Part shown: piece by piece, positions 25,825-33,514 of the stretch
How the letters are laid out: every line of letters begins with the position of its first letter
Position numbering within the stretch: position 1 is the first letter of the stretch
From: Amycolatopsis oliviviridis
GTDB taxonomy: Bacteria; Actinomycetota; Actinomycetes; Mycobacteriales; Pseudonocardiaceae
Reading direction: 5' to 3'
Assembly: GCF_014654365.1 (NCBI RefSeq)
Contig: NZ_BNAY01000003.1
Span: 496,001-560,000, forward strand
DNA length: 64,000 nt
The notes under the pieces: generated by a model
Database searches by the model: none
Seen by the model: only the letters and a program-made list of their open reading frames with translations
Told to the model about the DNA's origin: nothing
Position numbers and translations under genes: made by a program

Positions 25825-26363
25825 CTGACCGCCAGGCGCGGCAGCACTTCCGGCTGGAAACCGGCGGCCACGACCCGTCCACCGGGGCCGAGCATGGCCA
25901 CCACGGGCGTTCCGCGCACCTCGAAGGCCTTGCTGACCACGCCTCCGACCGGCTCGACGACGACACGGGCCACCGGTGCCAGCCGCGCGGTGAACTCGGC
26001 CGCGCCGGCGGTGTCTCCCTGGACCACGGCGAGAACGTGGTCCCGTGGATGGTCTTTCGCGTGCTCGACGAAGTCAGGAAGCTTGTCAATGCACGTGTCG
26101 CACTCGACGGCGAAGAACCCCACGAGCGTCTGTCCGGTGAAGCCGGACCGCGAAACTTCGGCACCGTCCACGGTCCGCGCGGTGAAGTCCGCGACCAAGT
26201 TCCCTTCGGCCACCATGACCGGCCCGGCGGGAACGCGGTTCTCGAGTGCTCTCCCGATCAGCTCGGAGTGCGTGCGCAGCCTCTTGATCACCCCGAACGT
26301 CAACACCAGATCGAGCACGAGCAGAACGCCGACCAGGACGAGAACGGCGATCAGGATCCCCAT
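25821..26363 (-). CDS. membrane-anchored thioredoxin-like protein (TlpA/MauD type)
   Basis: 180 aa; ATG 26363 with GGAG upstream. An N-terminal membrane helix (about 3-26) anchors a thioredoxin-fold domain facing the outside; the active site is ECDTCIDKLP (Cys88-x-x-Cys91), and the cis-proline loop is FEVRGTPVVAML. It should reduce, oxidise or isomerise disulphides outside the membrane. The gene is 2 bp after the MauE-like gene and overlaps the ABC exporter start by 4 bp. With the six-cysteine peptide upstream, the natural role is folding of its disulphides, as MauD does with MauE for methylamine dehydrogenase. Confidence 0.85.
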   Translation of the reverse strand: MGILIAVLVLVGVLLVLDLVLTFGVIKRLRTHSELIGRALENRVPAGPVMVAEGNLVADFTARTVDGAEVSRSGFTGQTLVGFFAVECDTCIDKLPDFVEHAKDHPRDHVLAVVQGDTAGAAEFTARLAPVARVVVEPVGGVVSKAFEVRGTPVVAMLGPGGRVVAAGFQPEVLPRLAVR

Positions 26364-26365
26364 AC

Positions 26366-26917
26366 CTACTCCTTGACGAGTTCCGGGACGCCCCGGAAGA
26401 GTTCCACGATGTCGTCGAAACGCACGGCGACCAGGCCTCCGACGAGACCGGCGCAAATCGCGACAGCCGTTCCCGGCAGGTTTCCTTGCGGTGATTCGAC
26501 GAGGGAAGCCACCGAGCCGCTCAGCGCGATGCCCAGCACCAGGAGGTTGCGGACCACCTGGGGTACACCGAGTGGGGCCGCGCTCTTTCCGAAGCAGTGA
26601 CACGGCGCGCGTTCTCCGCGCGACAACGACAGCATGATCGCCGCGGTGAACGCCGCGAGAAGCGATGCCGCTCCCACGAAAGCCGGGAAGAGGACACTCC
26701 ACCACCGGCCCGCCGAACCGGTGATCAGCGCCGCCGCGATGACGAATTCGACGGCGACGACCATTCTCGCGACAATGGCGCGCCACGTGCGCGGAACCAT
26801 CCGCAGTGGCCCCGCGGACGCCACAAAAGAACGAAATCCTTCGCCGCCGTATTTACCGGCGACGGAGATACCGAAAACCAGAGTCAGCAAGGCAGCGCAA
26901 GCGGTCGACAAGTACAC
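26366..26917 (-). CDS. MauE/DoxX-like redox membrane protein
   Basis: 183 aa; GTG 26917 with a GGGGGAA stretch upstream. Four or five membrane helices. Features of the MauE/DoxX group are FGISVAGKYGGEGFRSF near the start and a cysteine pair in ERAPCHCFGK (Cys106, Cys108) in the loop, followed by VRNLLVLGIAL. MauE-type proteins pass electrons between the membrane and an extracellular thioredoxin, here the next gene. There are no genes for methylamine dehydrogenase subunits, so the system has another client, most likely the 57-aa Cys-rich peptide encoded just upstream. Confidence 0.82.
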   Translation of the reverse strand: MYLSTACAALLTLVFGISVAGKYGGEGFRSFVASAGPLRMVPRTWRAIVARMVVAVEFVIAAALITGSAGRWWSVLFPAFVGAASLLAAFTAAIMLSLSRGERAPCHCFGKSAAPLGVPQVVRNLLVLGIALSGSVASLVESPQGNLPGTAVAICAGLVGGLVAVRFDDIVELFRGVPELVKE

Positions 26918-26940
26918 GCGTTCCCCCAGACCAGGAAAGG

Positions 26941-26968
26941 GAAGACGGCGGCGGGAGCCGCCGTCTTC
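26941..26968 (-). terminator. attenuating hairpin between peptide gene and its operon
   Basis: 12-bp perfect GC-rich stem GAAGACGGCGGC (26941-26952 with 26957-26968) with a 4-nt loop, sited 10 bp after the peptide stop and about 23 bp before the MauE-like start. On the minus strand it is followed by CCCTTTCC. Such a partial terminator after a precursor gene gives more precursor than enzymes. Confidence 0.7.
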
Positions 26969-26978
26969 GGCGCACCTG

Positions 26979-27152
26979 TCAGCAGCGGGTGCTGACCTGG
27001 TAACAAAGGCAGCTCACGCAGTCCTTGTAGAACTGCCACCGGCGACCGGCCTCGTCCGGCCAGCACCCACAGTATTCATGCGCCGCCGCCGGCACTTCGG
27101 GCATCATTTTGCCCAGCAGCCGATCGCCGAGTTTTTGCACTAATTCGAGCAT
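26979..27152 (-). CDS. small six-cysteine precursor-like peptide
   Basis: 57 aa from ATG 27152 (GGTGG 8 bp upstream); GTG 27164 would add four residues. The first half (LVQKLGDRLLGKMMPEV) is a charged amphipathic helix, not a Sec signal. It ends in PAAA at residues 21-24. The second half is small and holds all six cysteines at positions 28, 30, 45, 48, 50 and 57 (CGCW, CVSCLC, and a C-terminal Cys) with several aromatics. The layout of leader, AxA-like cut, disulphide-rich core, followed by redox proteins, an ABC exporter and a signal peptidase, is what a secreted disulphide peptide (bacteriocin- or signal-like) would need. I do not recognise the family. Confidence 0.7.
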   Translation of the reverse strand: MLELVQKLGDRLLGKMMPEVPAAAHEYCGCWPDEAGRRWQFYKDCVSCLCYQVSTRC

Positions 27153-27359
27153 GACAAATACCACCTTCCCCAGTTCCAGTGAATTTGACGCGCATCAGTG
27201 GCAGAACAGGCGGACAAGGAGATCGAGAAGACAGACTTCAAGCCAAAGAAATCATTACCCCAACCCCCAGGTCGGCCGGCCCCCCACCGATTCGGTCACG
27301 ATAGCCGGAGAAATACGGCAAGGCAACAGGCTGCGGACGCGCCACCCCTTTGCCGCACA

Positions 27360-27402
27360 GAAGGGGCCGTTCAGGACGATGTCTGTCCTGAACGGCCCCT
27401 TC
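27360..27402 (-). terminator. 18-bp perfect hairpin after fadB
   Basis: GAAGGGGCCGTTCAGGAC (27360-27377) pairs perfectly with 27385-27402, 7-nt loop, 26 bp past the fadB stop. The rest of the gap 27153-27427 holds the upstream region of the peptide gene; I see no clear -35/-10 pair there. Confidence 0.8.
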
Positions 27403-27427
27403 GTGTCATTCCTGGCCGGGAAGCGGC

Positions 27428-29599
27428 TTACTCGTAGATCTCGCCCTTCGCGGCCTTCTCGACCAGCGAAGCGGGCGGGGTGAAGTGGTCGCCGTAGCGC
27501 TCAGCCAGCTGACGAGCGCGGTCGACGAAGCCCTGCAGGCCACCCTCGTACTGGTTGATGTACTGGATGACGCCACCGGTCCACGCCGGGAAACCGATCC
27601 CGAAGATCGAGCCGATGTTGGCGTCGGCGACGGTGGTGAGCACGCCCTCGTCGAAGCACTTCACGGTTTCGAGCGCCTCGGCGAACAGCATGCGCTCCTT
27701 GAGGTCCTCGAACGGGACCTCGGCGCTGCCCGACTTGAACGCGTCGCGCAGGCCCGGCCACAGACCGGTCCGCTTACCCGCCTCGTCGTAGTCGTAGAAG
27801 CCCGAGCCGGTGGAGCGGCCCTTGCGGTCGTGCTCGTCGAGCATCTTGTCGATGACGGCCTCGGACGCGTGCGGCGTCCAGGTGCCACCGGCGGCCTCGA
27901 TCGCTTCGCGGGTCTCCTTGCGGATCTTGCGCGGCAGCGTCAGGGTCAGCTCGTCCATCAGCTGCAGCGGCGGGGCCGGGTATCCGGCCTGCGAACCGGC
28001 CTGCTCGATCGACGCGGGCTCGACACCCTCGCCCAGCGCGGCGACGGCCTCGTTGATGAACGTGCCGATGACGCGCGAGGTGAAGAAGCCGCGGCTGTCG
28101 TTGACGACGATCGGGGTCTTCTTGATCTGCAGCGTGTAGTCGAAGACCTTCGCCAGCGTGGCGGGCGAGGTCTTCTCACCGCAGATGATCTCGACCAGCG
28201 GCATCTTGTCCACCGGCGAGAAGAAGTGGATCCCGATGAAGTCCTCGGTCCGCTGCACGCCCTCGGCCAGCGAGGTGATCGGCAGCGTGGAGGTGTTGGA
28301 GCCGAGCACGGCGTCGGGGTTGACGATGCCCTCGATCTCCTGGAACACCTTGTGCTTCAGCTCGACGCTCTCGAAGACGGCCTCGATGACGAAGTCGACG
28401 CCGGCGAAGTCCTCCGCCTTGTCGGTCGGCTTGATCTTGGCGAGCAGCGCGTCGGACTTCTCCTGCGTGGTCTTGCCGCGGGAGAGTGCCTTTTCCTCCA
28501 GCTTGACCGCGTAGCCCTTGCCCTTTTCGGCGCCTTCGAGGGTGACGTCCTTGAGCACGACGTCGATGCCGGCCTTCGCCGAGACGTACGCGATCGCGGC
28601 GCCCATCATGCCCGCGCCGACGACGCCGACCTTCTTGGCGGTGTACTTCTCGAAACCGTCGGGCCGCGAGCCGCCGGAGTTGATGCTCTGCAGGTCGAAG
28701 AAGAACGCCTTCGTCATGTTCTTCGAGACCTGGCCGGTGGCGAGGCTGATGAAGTAGCGGGTCTCGACGGTGATCGCGGTGTCGAAGTCGACCGTCGAAC
28801 CCTCGATGGCCGCGGCCAGGATCGCCCGCGGGGCGGGCATGTTCGCGCCCTTGATCTGCTTGCGCAGGTTCGCCGGGAACGCGGGAAGGTTCGCCGCGAA
28901 GCTCGGGTTCGACGGGGTGCCGCCCGGGATCTTGTAGCCCTTGACGTCCCACGGCTGCACGCCGCCCTCGGGGTTGGCCTTGATCCACGCCTTCGCGGCC
29001 GGGACCAGTTCCTCGACGGTGCCGACGAGCTCGTGCACGAGGCCGAGTTCCTTGGCCTTGGCCGGGCGGTGCCGCTGGCCCTGCAGCAGCACGTTCAGCA
29101 GCGCGCTCTGGATGCCCAGCAGGCGCACGGTGCGGACCACGCCACCGCCGCCGGGGAGCAGGCCGAGGGTGACCTCGGGGAGACCGATCTGGCTGCCCTT
29201 GACGTCGGCCGCGATGCGGTGGTGCGTCGCGAGCGCGATTTCGAGGCCGCCGCCGAGCGCGGCGCCGTTGATGGCGGCCACGACCGGCTTGCCCAGCTGC
29301 TCGAGCCGACGCATCTGGCCCTTCATCAGGGCGCTGCTCTCGGTGATCTCGGCCGCGTTCTCCGGCTTGGCCTTGATCAGGTCGTTGAGGTCGCCACCGG
29401 CGAAGAAGGTCTTCTTGGCCGAGGTGAGGACGACACCGGTGATGCTGTCCTTCTCCGCCTCGAGGCGGTCCACGACCACGCCGAGCGACTCGCGGAAGTC
29501 GGCGTTCATCGTGTTGGCGGACTGCTTCGGGTCGTCCAGGGTGAGCACGACGATGCCGTCGGCGTCCTGCTCCCAGCGGATGGTCTTCGCTTCAGTCAT
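27428..29599 (-). CDS. fadB: bifunctional enoyl-CoA hydratase / 3-hydroxyacyl-CoA dehydrogenase
   Basis: 723 aa, ATG 29599 with GGAAGAG upstream. The N-terminal crotonase half has the oxyanion loops FFAGGDLNDL and NGAALGGGLEIAL plus IGLPEVTLGLLPGGGG (catalytic Glu). The C-terminal half is a 3-hydroxyacyl-CoA dehydrogenase with the NAD loop VGVVGAGMMGAAIAYV, catalytic His in GIHFFSPVDKMPLVEII and NDSRGFFTSRV. It hydrates enoyl-CoA and oxidises 3-hydroxyacyl-CoA in fatty acid beta-oxidation, as the alpha subunit of the FadAB trifunctional complex. It lies 10 bp downstream of fadA, matching the mycobacterial fadA-fadB pair. Confidence 0.93.
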   Translation of the reverse strand: MTEAKTIRWEQDADGIVVLTLDDPKQSANTMNADFRESLGVVVDRLEAEKDSITGVVLTSAKKTFFAGGDLNDLIKAKPENAAEITESSALMKGQMRRLEQLGKPVVAAINGAALGGGLEIALATHHRIAADVKGSQIGLPEVTLGLLPGGGGVVRTVRLLGIQSALLNVLLQGQRHRPAKAKELGLVHELVGTVEELVPAAKAWIKANPEGGVQPWDVKGYKIPGGTPSNPSFAANLPAFPANLRKQIKGANMPAPRAILAAAIEGSTVDFDTAITVETRYFISLATGQVSKNMTKAFFFDLQSINSGGSRPDGFEKYTAKKVGVVGAGMMGAAIAYVSAKAGIDVVLKDVTLEGAEKGKGYAVKLEEKALSRGKTTQEKSDALLAKIKPTDKAEDFAGVDFVIEAVFESVELKHKVFQEIEGIVNPDAVLGSNTSTLPITSLAEGVQRTEDFIGIHFFSPVDKMPLVEIICGEKTSPATLAKVFDYTLQIKKTPIVVNDSRGFFTSRVIGTFINEAVAALGEGVEPASIEQAGSQAGYPAPPLQLMDELTLTLPRKIRKETREAIEAAGGTWTPHASEAVIDKMLDEHDRKGRSTGSGFYDYDEAGKRTGLWPGLRDAFKSGSAEVPFEDLKERMLFAEALETVKCFDEGVLTTVADANIGSIFGIGFPAWTGGVIQYINQYEGGLQGFVDRARQLAERYGDHFTPPASLVEKAAKGEIYE

Positions 29600-29609
29600 T
29601 GTCTCTTCC

Positions 29610-30821
29610 TCAGACCCGCTCGATGATGGTCGCGACGCCCATGCCGCCGCCGATGCAGAGGGTGACCAGGGCGCGGCGCGCCTGACGACGCTCCAGCTCG
29701 TCGACGACGGTGCCGACCAGCATCGCGCCGGTGGCGCCCAGCGGGTGCCCCATCGCGATGGCGCCACCGTTGACGTTGACCTTCTCCTCGTCGAGGTGCA
29801 GGTCCTTGATCCACTTGAGGACGACCGAGGCGAAGGCCTCGTTCAGCTCCCACAGGTCGATGTCGTCCGGGGTGAGGCCGGCGATCTTGAGGACCTTCTC
29901 GGTGGCCGGGGTCGGGCCGGTGAGCATGATCGTGGGCTCGGAGCCGACGGTCGCGGTGGCCACGATGCGGGCGCGCGGGGTCAGGCCGAAGTCCTTGCCG
30001 ATCTGCTCGTTGCCGACCAGGACGACGGCGGCGCCGTCGACGATGCCGGACGAGTTGCCACCGGTGTGGACGTGGTCGATGCGCTCGACCGAGTGGTACT
30101 TCTGCAGCGCGACGGCGTCGAAGCCACCCAGCTCACCGATACCGGCGAAGGCGGGCTTGAGCTTGCCGAGGCCCTCGACGGTGCTGCCGGGGCGACGGTG
30201 CTCGTCGTGGTCGAGGATCGTGACGCCGTTGATGTCCTTCACCGGGACGACGGACTTCGCGAAGTAGCCGCCGGACCAGGCCGCTTCGGCCTTCTCCTGC
30301 GAACGCACGGCCCACGCGTCGACGTCCTCGCGCGAGAAGCCCTCGATGGTCGCGATCAGGTCGGCGCCGGTGCCCTGCGGGACGATGTAGTTGTCGTACG
30401 CGGTGGCGGGGTCCATGAACAGCGCGCCGCCGTCGGAGCCCATCGGCACGCGCGACATCGACTCGACACCGCCGGCGATGATCAGCTGGTCCCAGCCGGA
30501 GCGCACCTTCTGCGCGGCGGTGTTGGTGGCTTCGAGGCCGGACGCGCAGAAGCGGTTCAGCTGTACGCCCGCGACCGACTGCGGCAGTCCCGCGTTCAAG
30601 GCCGCGGTGCGCGCGATCACGGCGCCCTGTTCGCCGACCGGGGACACCACGCCGAGGACGATGTCGTCGATCACGGCGGGGTCGAGGTTCGGGTGCCGGA
30701 CCTTCAGTTCCTCGATGAGGCCGACCACGAGATCGACCGGCTTGGTGCCGTGGAGGGCACCGCCCTTGTTCTTGCCGCGAGGCGTACGGATCGCCTCGTA
30801 GATGTAGGCCTCGCTACTCAC
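29610..30821 (-). CDS. fadA: acetyl-CoA C-acyltransferase (3-ketoacyl-CoA thiolase)
   Basis: 403 aa; GTG 30821 with GGAG upstream. Thiolase landmarks: the nucleophilic cysteine in [12 protein letters not shown], the [11 protein letters not shown] motif, [21 protein letters not shown] with the catalytic His, and the second cysteine in [11 protein letters not shown]. It cleaves 3-ketoacyl-CoA with CoA in the last step of beta-oxidation and forms the complex with FadB, with which it is co-transcribed. The promoter region towards the divergent TetR gene holds two dyads that probably control both. Confidence 0.93.
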   Translation of the reverse strand: MSSEAYIYEAIRTPRGKNKGGALHGTKPVDLVVGLIEELKVRHPNLDPAVIDDIVLGVVSPVGEQGAVIARTAALNAGLPQSVAGVQLNRFCASGLEATNTAAQKVRSGWDQLIIAGGVESMSRVPMGSDGGALFMDPATAYDNYIVPQGTGADLIATIEGFSREDVDAWAVRSQEKAEAAWSGGYFAKSVVPVKDINGVTILDHDEHRRPGSTVEGLGKLKPAFAGIGELGGFDAVALQKYHSVERIDHVHTGGNSSGIVDGAAVVLVGNEQIGKDFGLTPRARIVATATVGSEPTIMLTGPTPATEKVLKIAGLTPDDIDLWELNEAFASVVLKWIKDLHLDEEKVNVNGGAIAMGHPLGATGAMLVGTVVDELERRQARRALVTLCIGGGMGVATIIERV

Positions 30822-30893
30822 AGAAAAACTCCTCCGCAGTACGGCGCTGTCTCAGAGCTGAACACAGCCGGATCGTACCGGCCAGTAGCCATG

Positions 30894-30907
30894 CTAATGG
30901 TCATTAA
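30894..30907 (-). promoter_or_regulatory. TAATGGTCATTA dyad upstream of fadA
   Basis: TAATGGTCATTA (30895-30906) is nearly a perfect palindrome (TAATG/CATTA arms), extended outward as GCTAATG / CATTAAC. It lies 74 bp before the fadA start in the divergent fadA/tetR gap and is AT-rich against its surroundings, fitting a TetR-type operator in the fadAB promoter. Confidence 0.5.
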
Positions 30908-30938
30908 CATAAACCGCGATAACCCCATGGTGTCAATG

Positions 30939-30968
30939 GGTTGCGATGCACGCAACCGGCGCTATCGT
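30939..30968 (+). promoter_or_regulatory. promoter and overlapping operator of the double TetR gene
   Basis: GGTTGCG (30939-30945) and CGCAACC (30951-30957) form a perfect 7-bp-arm dyad. TTGCGA (30941-30946), 16-bp spacer and TATCGT (30963-30968) read as a promoter whose -35 lies inside the dyad. The start codon is only 11 bp beyond the -10, with no ribosome site, so the mRNA has almost no leader. Autoregulation is likely. Confidence 0.5.
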
Positions 30969-30978
30969 GTGTTCACCT

Positions 30979-32169
30979 ATGGATCACCCGACCGAGCGTT
31001 CCCCGCGACCGCGCGACCGCAAGGCCCAGCTGGCCGGCCTCGCCGCGGAGCTGTTCCGCGCCCGCGGGTTCCACGGCGTCGGCATCAACGACATCGCCGC
31101 CGCGGCCGGGATCACCGGGCCCGCGCTGTACCGGCATTTCGCGGACAAGCAGGCGGTGCTGTCCTACGTCGTGCTGTCCGGCATCGACGACATGGAGAGG
31201 GCGACCACGGAGACGCTCGCCGACGTCGACATGCCGGTTCCCGCCCAGGTCAAGGCCCTGTTGGGCACCCTCGCCGCGCAAGCCGTGGAGCGGCGCGAGG
31301 TCGCCGCGCTCTGGCGCTGGGAGGGCAGGCATCTGCCCAGGGAGGGCCGCCGCGAGATCCGCCGCCGGTCCGGCGCGGTCCTCGACGCGTGGTCCAAGGC
31401 GCTGCTCGCGCTGCGCCCCGAACTGACCCCCGACGACGCCGAGCTGCTGTGCTGGGCGGGGCTGAGCGTCTTCGGCAGCGTGTCCGTCCATCACACGTCC
31501 GTGGCGAAGAAACGCTTCGCGCAGATCCTCGTGCAGCTCGCGGAGTCGGTGCTGCATGTCACACTGCCCGAACCTCTGGCCCCCGCCGAGGAGACGCCGT
31601 CGATCGCGCTCGGCGAGCCGTCCCGCCGCGAGCAGATCCTCGCCGCCGCGACCGAGCTGTTCGGGAAGCGCGGCTTTCGCGCGGTGAGCATGGAGGAGAT
31701 CGGCGCGGCGGCCGGGATCGCCGGGCCCAGCGTGTACCGGCACTTCCCCAGCAAGGCCGCGCTGATGGTGGCGATCGGGCATCGCGCGGCGGACAGGCTG
31801 GCGCTCGCCGCGGAACGCGCGTTGCGCACCGACGACGAACGCGACGCGCTGCGCAGGCTGGCGGCGTCCTATGTGCACACACTGCTCCACACTCCCGAGC
31901 TGCTCGTCTCCTTTTCCGGCAGCCCCATGGAATTGCCGGAGCGCGACAAGGCCGACCTGATCCGGGTCCAGCGGGACTACGTCGCGCGCTGGATCGCGCT
32001 GGCCTCGGAAGTCCGTCCGGAACTGAGCCTGCGCGAAGTGAAGATCACCGTGCACGCGGCGCTGACCATCGCGAACGATCTCGCGCGCACCCGGCGGGTC
32101 AACGGCAGGCCGAACATCGAGGCCGAGCTGACGACACTGATGCACGCGGTACTGAAGGTCAGCTCTTAG
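30979..32169 (+). CDS. two-domain TetR-family regulator (tandem duplication)
   Basis: 396 aa, about twice the normal TetR length. Two complete TetR helix-turn-helix domains are seen: LAAELFRARGFHGVGINDIAAAAGITGPALYRHFADKQAVL (about 20-60) and ILAAATELFGKRGFRAVSMEEIGAAAGIAGPSVYRHFPSKAALM (about 215-258), each followed by its own helical ligand domain. ATG 30979 is placed by the promoter; an upstream GTG at 30946 would lie before the -10. A covalent TetR dimer could bind an asymmetric or two different operators. It is divergent from fadAB and is the probable beta-oxidation regulator, sensing acyl-CoA. Confidence 0.85.
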   Translation: MDHPTERSPRPRDRKAQLAGLAAELFRARGFHGVGINDIAAAAGITGPALYRHFADKQAVLSYVVLSGIDDMERATTETLADVDMPVPAQVKALLGTLAAQAVERREVAALWRWEGRHLPREGRREIRRRSGAVLDAWSKALLALRPELTPDDAELLCWAGLSVFGSVSVHHTSVAKKRFAQILVQLAESVLHVTLPEPLAPAEETPSIALGEPSRREQILAAATELFGKRGFRAVSMEEIGAAAGIAGPSVYRHFPSKAALMVAIGHRAADRLALAAERALRTDDERDALRRLAASYVHTLLHTPELLVSFSGSPMELPERDKADLIRVQRDYVARWIALASEVRPELSLREVKITVHAALTIANDLARTRRVNGRPNIEAELTTLMHAVLKVSS

Positions 32170-32213
32170 CAAACTCGCGTGTCCCGCAAAGGGGTGACGG
32201 GCACGATGGGCGC

Positions 32214-33431
32214 GTGCCCACGAAACGCGGCCTGCATCTGGTGACCCGGGAAGAAGACCACAAGGTCACCACACTGGAGCTCTTCTTCGATCTCGTCTTC
32301 GTCTACGCCATCACCCAGACCACCCAGCTGATGGCCGATCACCTCACCCCGCTCGGCATCGGGCAGGGGGTGGCCATGATCGCCGTGCTGTGGTGGTGCT
32401 GGTGCGCCTACGCCTGGCTGGCCAACACCCTGCACGTCGACCGGGGCATCGCCCAGCTGGCGATGTTCGCCGCGATGGGGACGATGTTCCTGGTCTCACT
32501 GACGATCCCGGAGGCGTTCACCGACCTGCCCGGCGGCCTGTACGCGCCGCTGATGTTCGTCGGCTGCTATTTCATCGTGCGGCTGCTGCATCTGACCGCG
32601 TACTTCGGCGCCGCCCGGACGGATCCGGAACTGCGCAAGGTCGTCCTGAAGATGTTCGTCGGCCTGCTGCCGAGCGTCGCGCTGCTGACCGCCGCGGCCT
32701 TCTTCTCCGGCTGGGTCCAGCTCGGCATCTGGGCGGTCGCGATGCTGGCCGACTACGTCAACGTCTTCCGGACGCGGTCCTCGGACTGGCGGCTGCACCA
32801 GCCCGGTCATTTCGCGGAGCGGTTCGGGCTGATCGTGATCATCGCGCTCGGCGAGTCGATCGTGGCGATCGGCATCGGGATCAGCTCGTACCCGATGTCC
32901 TGGCCGATCACCCTGGCCGCCGTCTTCGGGCTCACGCTCGCGTCGGCGATGTGGTGGATGTACTTCGCCGTCGTCGCGCACGTTTCCGAGCACAACCTGA
33001 AGCGCGCGGAGGGCGTCGAACGGGTGCAGATCGGCACGGACACCTACACGTTCCTGCATCTCCCGCTCATCGCCGGGATCGTGCTCGTGGCGCTGGGCCT
33101 GAAGAAGTCGCTGCTGTACGTGTCCGACACTGAGCACCACAGCCTCTCCGACGGCCTGCACGGGACGCCGATCTGGGCGCTGACCGGCGGGCTCGCGCTG
33201 TACCTGATCGCGTTGAGCGGGCTGCGGCGGCGGAACCTGGGGTCGTGGAACGTGCGGCGGCTGGTGCTCGCGGTTGCGCTCCTGGCGGCGACGCCGTTGC
33301 TGGAGCTGGTGCCGGCGATCGTGCTGGTCGGCGTCGTGGCCTTGGCGGCGGTGGGACTGGTTCTGGTCGAGAGGCGCAAGATCGTGAGTAATCCGGTCCT
33401 GCACGACGGCTCAAATCACTCACCAGCGTGA
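32214..33431 (+). CDS. ltrA: low temperature requirement A (LtrA) family membrane protein
   Basis: 405 aa with about 12 hydrophobic segments. The family start VTTLELFFDLVFVYAITQ is clear, followed by WWCWCAYAWLAN, HFAERFGLIVIIALGESIVAIG and WWMYFAVVAHVSEHNL. GTG 32214 is chosen; no good ribosome site precedes it. LtrA was named from cold growth of Listeria; its biochemical function is unknown and it may be a transporter or membrane enzyme. It follows the TetR gene by 44 bp but may be independent. Confidence 0.85.
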   Translation: MPTKRGLHLVTREEDHKVTTLELFFDLVFVYAITQTTQLMADHLTPLGIGQGVAMIAVLWWCWCAYAWLANTLHVDRGIAQLAMFAAMGTMFLVSLTIPEAFTDLPGGLYAPLMFVGCYFIVRLLHLTAYFGAARTDPELRKVVLKMFVGLLPSVALLTAAAFFSGWVQLGIWAVAMLADYVNVFRTRSSDWRLHQPGHFAERFGLIVIIALGESIVAIGIGISSYPMSWPITLAAVFGLTLASAMWWMYFAVVAHVSEHNLKRAEGVERVQIGTDTYTFLHLPLIAGIVLVALGLKKSLLYVSDTEHHSLSDGLHGTPIWALTGGLALYLIALSGLRRRNLGSWNVRRLVLAVALLAATPLLELVPAIVLVGVVALAAVGLVLVERRKIVSNPVLHDGSNHSPA

Positions 33432-33470
33432 CGTTCGCCTCCCCCGTGGTGGCGTATCCGCCTCAAGGGA

Positions 33471-33496
33471 GTTAACCTACTCACGAGTAGGTAAGC
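33471..33496 (+). promoter_or_regulatory. CCTACTC-AC-GAGTAGG palindrome, TetR-type operator
   Basis: CCTACTCACGAGTAGG (33476-33491) is a perfect 7-bp-arm palindrome with a 2-bp centre, extended by GTTAA.. / ..TAAGC. It lies 24 bp before the GTG of the acyl-CoA dehydrogenase gene at 33515, so a bound repressor would block the promoter. No gene in the window has this site in its own promoter, so the cognate regulator is probably elsewhere. Confidence 0.6.
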
Positions 33497-33514
33497 GAGG
33501 CAGGGAGACTCACC

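Noticed and set aside
26366..26917. MauE-like gene as part of a methylamine dehydrogenase locus
   Set aside because: No large or small dehydrogenase subunit or MauG is present; the small Cys-rich gene is far too short for the small subunit and lacks a tryptophan pair for TTQ.
28941..32213. Very long plus-strand open frame opposite fadBA and through the TetR gene
   Set aside because: It is the complement of clear enzyme genes; its translation is low-complexity Arg/Ala/Val-rich text of the kind produced by high-GC codon bias. Only the LtrA part from 32214 is real.
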